A DNA stretch of 64,000 nucleotides from contig JAIYAX010000001.1 of NCBI GenBank assembly GCA_027488815.1, positions 186,001 to 250,000 of the forward strand, in the 5' to 3' direction. The notes under the pieces were generated by a model that had not been told where the DNA came from, ran no database searches, and was given only the letters and a program-made list of their open reading frames with translations. The DNA comes from Cytophagaceae bacterium (GTDB taxonomy: Bacteria > Bacteroidota > Bacteroidia > Cytophagales > JAIYAX01). Below are positions 59,552 through 64,000 of the stretch, piece after piece. The first letter of the stretch is position 1; every line of letters begins with the position of its first letter. The translations under genes and the position numbers were made by a program.

Positions 59552-60979
59552 TTGAGCAGAAGAAAAAAAACGAAAAATAAAGGCTTTGAACCATTGCCGG
59601 AACTGATTGATGTAAAAATCGAGGCAGTAGCTGCAGAGGGGAAGTGCATTGCGCACCATCAGGATAAGGTGGTTTTCAGTGAATATACTGCTCCCGGTGA
59701 TGTGGTGGATTTGAGCATCATCAAGAACAAATCCAGGTACATGGAAGCAAAGCTGTTGAGGATTAAAAAGCCTTCTGAGTATCGGAAAGAGCCTTTTTGC
59801 AAACATTTTGGAGTATGTGGTGGCTGTAAGTGGCAGCATCTGGACTACAAGCAGCAAGCGCTTGCCAAACAAAATCAGGTGACGGAACAATTGCAACGTA
59901 TCGGGCAAATTCAAGTTGAAGAAGTATTTCCCATCCTTGAAGCCCCTGAAACCCAATACTACCGTAACAAGCTGGAATTTTCTTTTACTCATAAAAGGTG
60001 GCTTAGCATAGAGGAAACGCAGGGCACAGAGCGTTTTGACCGAAGAGGGCTAGGATTTTACTTGCCGGGTCAGTTTGATAAAATACTGGATATTCAGGAG
60101 TGTTTTCTGCAAGCTGAACCCTCCAATACCATCCGAAATCTGATCCGGCAGAAAGCTGTGGAATGGGATATCCCTTTTTACCAGAGAGTTGATCATCAGG
60201 GGATTTTGCGAAATGTGATTATCCGCAACAGCTCAACCGGAGAGCTCATGGTCATCCTAATTGTAAAGGAATTGAGCGATGGGGTTTTTGCGCTTTTGGA
60301 AGAGCTCAAAAGTCAAATCAAAGAACTCAGCTCATTGCACTATGTGATCAACCCTAAACTCAACGACACCATCCATGACCTGGAGGTACATCTGTATCAT
60401 GGTAAGGCCTATATCAAAGAAAGGATGGAAGACCTGTTCTTCCGGATTGGTCCTAAGTCGTTTTTCCAAACCAACTCAAAACAAGCCCTGGCCTTATATC
60501 AAGTCGTCAGGGAGTTTGCAGGCTTGAAGGGTGGTGAAATCCTATATGATTTGTACAGCGGCACCGGAACCATTGGGCTCTTTCTGGCAAAGGAAGCCGC
60601 CAAAGTGGTAGGTGTTGAATACATCGAAATGGCGGTAGCCGATGCTAAAACGAATGCAGTAGAAAACGGGATCGCACACGCTGAGTTTTTCGCAGGGGAT
60701 ATGAAATCAATGCTCAATGAAGACTTTTTCAAGCAACATGGCTACCCTGACGTAGTCATTACCGACCCTCCAAGGGCAGGAATGGATGAGGCTGTCGTTC
60801 AAAACCTATTGTTGAGCAAGGCCAAGCGGATCGTGTATGTGAGTTGCAATCCGGCCACACAGGCAAGAGACCTGGCGCTGATGGCTTCGCAGTACAAGGT
60901 CAGAAAAATACGACCGGTGGATATGTTTCCTCATACCTCACATGTAGAAAATGTAGCTTTGCTGGAGCGATATGCATAA
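59552..60979 (+). CDS. rlmD: 23S rRNA (uracil-C5)-methyltransferase RlmD family
   Basis: This 475-residue SAM-dependent RNA methyltransferase has an N-terminal TRAM domain (LIDVKIEAVAAEGKCIAHH and following). The 4Fe-4S cysteines are in CKHFGVCGGCKWQHL (about 85-99; C-x5-C-x2-C). The methyltransferase domain has LYDLYSGTGTIGLFLAKEA (about 330-348), DPPRAGMDEAVV and the catalytic Cys in VYVSCNPATQARDL. Members include RlmD, RlmC and TrmA; which uridine is used cannot be told from sequence. The start is TTG at 59552, because a nearby in-frame ATG is followed by a stop. Confidence 0.9.
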   Translation: MSRRKKTKNKGFEPLPELIDVKIEAVAAEGKCIAHHQDKVVFSEYTAPGDVVDLSIIKNKSRYMEAKLLRIKKPSEYRKEPFCKHFGVCGGCKWQHLDYKQQALAKQNQVTEQLQRIGQIQVEEVFPILEAPETQYYRNKLEFSFTHKRWLSIEETQGTERFDRRGLGFYLPGQFDKILDIQECFLQAEPSNTIRNLIRQKAVEWDIPFYQRVDHQGILRNVIIRNSSTGELMVILIVKELSDGVFALLEELKSQIKELSSLHYVINPKLNDTIHDLEVHLYHGKAYIKERMEDLFFRIGPKSFFQTNSKQALALYQVVREFAGLKGGEILYDLYSGTGTIGLFLAKEAAKVVGVEYIEMAVADAKTNAVENGIAHAEFFAGDMKSMLNEDFFKQHGYPDVVITDPPRAGMDEAVVQNLLLSKAKRIVYVSCNPATQARDLALMASQYKVRKIRPVDMFPHTSHVENVALLERYA

Positions 60980-61340
60980 CGACCCTGAACTCAATGGCAA
61001 ATATCTGGGAAGCATTACCAAGGACTTTGCCCAAGTAAGTGAGCTCCTCCGTGAGGCTTGCTACCAGTGCCATAAAAGAGGAATATCGGAGTACCCGATC
61101 GTGACCATTTCCCGTGAAAGCCTCCCCTTCGGTGCAGTGATCATGGACAAAGGCCAACAGGGATTGCAATGGTTTTTTGGGCTTTCCATGCTTGAGGAGT
61201 TTATTCAGCGAAACCTCATCAGCCCTGAAGCCGAGCAGGATTTTATCAGCACATACAAAAACGTGGATGAATATTGCTGTTGCTTCGTGGTGGACAAGGA
61301 GTTTTTAAATTTTGTGTACATCCCCTTCCCAGAGGATTAA
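60972..61340 (+). CDS. Conserved hypothetical protein after rlmD
   Basis: This 122-residue protein has no signal or membrane segment. It holds REACYQCHKRGISEYPIVTISRESLPFGAVIMD and, near the end, YKNVDEYCCCFVVDKEFLNFVYIPF. I do not recognise the family; it looks like a compact alpha/beta domain with several Cys residues (including a Cys triplet) that could bind metal. It overlaps the rlmD stop by 8 bases, so the two are probably translated together, and the CoA pyrophosphatase gene follows after 3 bases. Confidence 0.75.
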   Translation: MHNDPELNGKYLGSITKDFAQVSELLREACYQCHKRGISEYPIVTISRESLPFGAVIMDKGQQGLQWFFGLSMLEEFIQRNLISPEAEQDFISTYKNVDEYCCCFVVDKEFLNFVYIPFPED

Positions 61341-61343
61341 AGT

Positions 61344-61988
61344 ATGCAGTCCGGCGAACTATATCAACGACTAGCTGAACAACTGCAAAGCGGCTTACCT
61401 GGCAAGGAGGCGCAATACCTGATGGCTCCCTTTCGCCGGCAGCAGCGGGAAATCGAGGCGCTCGCAGAAGGAAAAGTGCCCAAAGAAGGGGGCGTACTGG
61501 TCTACCTCTACCCTGTTGAAGAACATGAATACCGTATACTTCTCACGTTGCGCAACGATTACAAAGGGGTTCACAGCGGACAGGTGAGTTTCCCCGGAGG
61601 CAAAAAAGAGCCTCAGGACCTTAGCTTGTACTATACATCTTTGAGAGAGGCTGAAGAAGAGACCGGTGTAAAAGTAATGGAACCTGAAGTGCTGGGCCCA
61701 ATGACTGACCTGTATATCCCTCCAAGCAATTTTATGGTGCACCCTTTATTGGCCATGAGCAGCCAGACCCCTGAGCTAAAACCCGACCCGGTGGAAGTGA
61801 AACGGATTGTGCCTTTCACCATTCAGGAACTGCTGGACCAAAGCAAGGTAAAAAGTGCTCCGATGCAGGTTTTTAACAATATGACGGTGGATGTACCTTA
61901 TTTTGACGTGGATGGCCTGCGGGTGTGGGGGGCAACGGCGATGATACTAAGTGAGCTGAAGGAATTAATTAAAAAGGTGTGGGATTGA
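61344..61988 (+). CDS. CoA pyrophosphatase (NudL-type Nudix)
   Basis: This 214-residue Nudix enzyme has the CoA-pyrophosphatase arrangement. VLVYLYPVEEHEYRILLTLRNDYKGVHSGQVSFPGGKKE is the family front, and LSLYYTSLREAEEETGVKV is the Nudix box, with RE and EE intact. The SFPGGK motif and the distal PPSNFMVHPLLAM match NudL/CoA diphosphatases. It removes 3',5'-ADP from CoA or related compounds. Its last codons (TGG GAT TGA) lie inside the repeat at 61981, so the original C-terminus may have been replaced. Confidence 0.87.
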   Translation: MQSGELYQRLAEQLQSGLPGKEAQYLMAPFRRQQREIEALAEGKVPKEGGVLVYLYPVEEHEYRILLTLRNDYKGVHSGQVSFPGGKKEPQDLSLYYTSLREAEEETGVKVMEPEVLGPMTDLYIPPSNFMVHPLLAMSSQTPELKPDPVEVKRIVPFTIQELLDQSKVKSAPMQVFNNMTVDVPYFDVDGLRVWGATAMILSELKELIKKVWD

Positions 61989-62063
61989 CGATTGGGGGAT
62001 TGACGATTGAAGGGATTGACGATTGGGGGATTGACGATTGAAGGGATTGACGATTGACGATTG
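61981..62063 (+). repeat. 5' tandem repeat block of the four-helix-bundle element
   Basis: The block is built on GGGATTGACGATTG. Five copies are seen at 61981, 61996, 62012, 62027 and 62043, with alternate G and AA spacers, so a 31-base composite repeats twice. It ends in heptamers (ATTGACG ATTGACG ATTGATG), the last of which runs into the next gene's start codon. It also overlaps the last two codons and the stop of the Nudix gene. Confidence 0.9.
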
Positions 62064-62447
62064 ATGGTTATGGTAGAATTGTTAAAAAATAGAACAAAGA
62101 AAATCGGATTGGAAGTCATTAAGCTTGTTGATGAATTGCCAAGCAAGCCTTCGGCCTGGGCTGTTGCCAAACAAATAATCAGGAGCTCAACTTCAATAGG
62201 TGCAAATTACAGGGCAGCTTGTCGAGCAAAATCATCCGCTGATTTTATTTACAAACTGAAAATAGTTGAAGAAGAAGCTGATGAAACCCAATATTGGCTG
62301 GAAGTATTGGAAGAAAGTAACTTAATTCAATCTAATAGGATCATTCAATTGAAAAAAGAGGTTAACGAAGTCGTCTCAATAGTAGTAGCATCAATTAAAA
62401 CTGTTCGTGAAAACGAAAACAACAAATCAAAAAATCGTAAATCGTAA
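62064..62447 (+). CDS. Four-helix-bundle protein (23S rRNA IVS/TIGR02436 family)
   Basis: The 127-residue product matches the S23/IVS four-helix family: KKIGLEVIKLVDELPSKPSAWAVAKQIIRSSTSIGANYRAA near 10-50, then CRAKSSADFIYKLKIVEEEADETQYWLEVLEESN near 52-85. The family includes proteins encoded inside 23S rRNA intervening sequences and the Avd accessory protein of diversity-generating retroelements. No reverse transcriptase or variable repeat is here. The start may be ATG at 62064 or 62070. Both ends of the gene lie in heptamer arrays, and the stop codon falls inside the 3' array. Confidence 0.88.
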   Translation: MVMVELLKNRTKKIGLEVIKLVDELPSKPSAWAVAKQIIRSSTSIGANYRAACRAKSSADFIYKLKIVEEEADETQYWLEVLEESNLIQSNRIIQLKKEVNEVVSIVVASIKTVRENENNKSKNRKS

Positions 62448-62457
62448 ATCGTAAATT
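62432..62457 (+). repeat. 3' heptamer array of the four-helix-bundle element
   Basis: Three AAATCGT heptamers (62432-62438, 62439-62445, 62446-62452) are followed by AAATT. On the minus strand they read ATTTACG, one base different from the ATTGACG heptamer of the 5' block. The two arrays therefore form imperfect terminal inverted repeats around the gene, whose TAA stop is supplied by the second unit. Confidence 0.88.
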
Positions 62458-62594
62458 AAATATATACAAATACTAATCTCGCCTAAGCCCGCAACAAATA
62501 ACAACGAATAATCTTCACCCCTGAAATTGATAAAAAACTAAATTACACGCTGAAAATGCAATAAATTAGCCTTATTACTGTCAACAATTATTCC

Positions 62595-64000
62595 ATGAAA
62601 AAGCTGCTTTTTTTTGTTTTGGCCCTAATACCAAGTATTGGCAATGCCCAGCAAGACCTAAGGTACCAAAGCCCTGACGATACGCTCAAGGCTCTTGCGC
62701 TTGCTCCCTTACCTCCTCAATTGCTGTTTAGCCTCGACAACCAGTGGATGGTTTTCCTTCAGAGGCCCGGCTACCCCTCCATTGAAGACCTCTCCAAGCC
62801 GGAAAAAAGACTTGCAGGCCTTCGTTTCGACCCCAAAAACTTTGGAAGCAGCCGACAGCTAATTTACACCGGGCTTGAAATAAAAAGCATGAAAGGGCGA
62901 AAAGGCTTGGCTATTTCCGGCCTTCCAGAAAGACTCAAGATCAGTGATTTCCGTTTTTCACCTTCTGGAAAGTATGTCTCCTTTGTTCAGAACTATCCCG
63001 ACAAACTGGAGTTATGGTTCATTGATTTAAGCACAGGCAAAGCAGCAAAAGCCATTGACCGTGCGGTTCATGGCTTTCTGGGCAGTCACATCTGGCTTTC
63101 CGGCGATCAGGGACTGGTGGTATCGTTGGTTCCTCAGGGAAGAACCGACCTTCCTGCCGATCAAAGCACCCCGACCGGGCCGACAGTGGATGAAAACTTA
63201 GGTAAAAAAGCTCCCTCCAGAACCTATCAAGACCTGCTCAAAAAGCCGGCAGATGAGCTAGCTTTTGAGTACTATGCAAGCTCAGAAATCTGGCTCGTTG
63301 TACCCGGGAAAAGCACAAAAAAGCTTAAAGATGCCGAGCTCTATACCGATGTGAGCGGCTCACCAGATGGCCGGTTTTTGATGATCGAGCAGCTTAAGAG
63401 GCCATTCTCTTATCTGGTACCTTTCAACCGCTTTCCAAGGACCATCAGCGTAATGGCCGTAGACGGCAGCTTGCAAAAAACACTGGCAGACCTCCCTCTG
63501 CAAGATCAAATCCCCAATGGATTCAATGCAGTGGAAAAGGAGGCTAGGTATTTTAATTGGAGAGCTGATGCTCCGGCTACAATTTGCTATGTACAGGCTA
63601 TGGATGAAGGAGACCCTAAAAAGAAGGCTGACAAAAGAGATGCAGTGTACCTCTGGCAAGAGCCCTGGCAAGCTCCGGCGAAGCTACTGATGGAGTTACC
63701 ACTTCGCTTTGCAGGAATTACCTGGGGTGATGAAAAGAGAGCCCTCATCAATGAAAGCTGGTGGGCTGACCGCAAAACCAGAACCTACCTGTTGGATCCT
63801 TCCGGTGCTTCTAAGCCTAAAGTGCTTTTTGACCGTTCGTCTGAAGATCGATACAATGATCCGGGATCGCCTCTGACCAAATTGAATTCCTTCGGCCGAA
63901 ATGTGATCGCTTTTGGTAAAAAAGGAAACATGTGGCTCAGCGCCTCAGGAGCCTCAGCGGAAGGGGATTATCCTTTCATTCAGGAGTTTGACCCTGTTTC
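62595..64000 (+). CDS. S9-family peptidase (prolyl oligopeptidase-like), N-terminal part
   Basis: From the ATG at 62595 the frame stays open to the window end (468 codons seen). A signal peptide (LLFFVLALIPSIGNAQ) opens it. The remainder has WD-type propeller repeats such as LKISDFRFSPSGKYVSFVQN, ELWFIDLSTGK, DVSGSPDGRFLMIEQL and ALINESWW, as in the propeller of S9 peptidases. Relatives include the glutamyl-peptidase-like group with LPPQLLFSLDNQWMVFLQRPG near the start. The catalytic hydrolase domain lies beyond the window, so activity cannot be checked. It would be exported and act on peptides in the periplasm. Confidence 0.82.
   Translation, partial: MKKLLFFVLALIPSIGNAQQDLRYQSPDDTLKALALAPLPPQLLFSLDNQWMVFLQRPGYPSIEDLSKPEKRLAGLRFDPKNFGSSRQLIYTGLEIKSMKGRKGLAISGLPERLKISDFRFSPSGKYVSFVQNYPDKLELWFIDLSTGKAAKAIDRAVHGFLGSHIWLSGDQGLVVSLVPQGRTDLPADQSTPTGPTVDENLGKKAPSRTYQDLLKKPADELAFEYYASSEIWLVVPGKSTKKLKDAELYTDVSGSPDGRFLMIEQLKRPFSYLVPFNRFPRTISVMAVDGSLQKTLADLPLQDQIPNGFNAVEKEARYFNWRADAPATICYVQAMDEGDPKKKADKRDAVYLWQEPWQAPAKLLMELPLRFAGITWGDEKRALINESWWADRKTRTYLLDPSGASKPKVLFDRSSEDRYNDPGSPLTKLNSFGRNVIAFGKKGNMWLSASGASAEGDYPFIQEFDPV

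Noticed and set aside
61981-62063. CRISPR array suggested by the short repeats near the four-helix-bundle gene
   Set aside because: Spacers are only one or two bases (G or AA), units are tandem heptamers and not direct repeats with unique spacers, and no cas gene is present.
62064-62447. Diversity-generating retroelement, because the gene is related to Avd
   Set aside because: No reverse transcriptase, template repeat or variable C-type lectin domain was seen within the window.

Overview
The window is a stretch of bacterial chromosome from the phylum Bacteroidota, most likely order Cytophagales. Four things point there. Three large secreted proteins carry a gliding-motility/type B type IX secretion system (T9SS) C-terminal module with the NGDGxN motif. 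A PorE-like TPR/propeller/OmpA protein is present. Several conserved Bacteroidota families occur (DUF3822 beside coaD, DUF4296, DUF4476, DUF1573, a bat-type VWA operon). TAnnTTTG promoter cores recur and Shine-Dalgarno sites are not obvious. Genus and species cannot be read from the sequence.

Layout. 1-1.6 kb: an AT-rich two-gene defence-like pair (RloB-like protein, cut by the window edge, and a COG1106-type ATPase). 1.8-4.5 kb: GNAT, phoH, SAM hydrolase, a small monooxygenase-fold protein and tRNA-Leu(CAA). 4.6-13.4 kb: an AT-rich orphan, an orphan nuoH, murI, a LOS-type glycosyltransferase, a solitary ABC ATPase, a nucleoside phosphorylase, a NeuD-like acetyltransferase and a large TPR/OmpA-like lipoprotein. 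13.5-19.8 kb: a tightly packed minus-strand run hisS-hutH-T9SS protein-ybaB-glycosyltransferase. 19.9-26.6 kb: a tiny basic protein, pyrE, coaD, two Nudix enzymes, thioesterase, YggS and other housekeeping genes. 26.7-31.4 kb: a LysE exporter and four secreted proteins of poorly known families. 32-35 kb: an abbreviated bat operon. 35.3-41.4 kb: mutS2, gpmA, map, lipocalin, ppa, pdhB. 41.5-49 kb: a lone receiver domain, PorE-like protein, ffh and a 1032-residue SBBP-repeat T9SS cargo. 49.2-56.8 kb: glycosyltransferases, methyltransferases, YfhO and a Wzx-type flippase, probably for surface glycan. 56.8-64 kb: prohibitin-like protein, another T9SS cargo, RlmD, CoA pyrophosphatase, a four-helix-bundle gene bounded by heptamer repeats, and the start of an S9 peptidase.

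Most of the window is ordinary core chromosome with very tight packing: many convergent gene pairs overlap at their stop codons and many co-directional pairs overlap by 1-8 bases. The parts that look mobile or accessory are the RloB/ATPase pair, the orphan after tRNA-Leu, and the four-helix-bundle gene at 61981-62457. The last has a 5' ATTGACG heptamer array and a 3' array that reads ATTTACG on the other strand, so together they form imperfect terminal inverted repeats that also supply the stop codons of two genes. It is the strongest candidate for an undescribed element here. A second recurring theme is pairs of TAnnTTTG promoter cores that face each other over a few bases between divergent genes.
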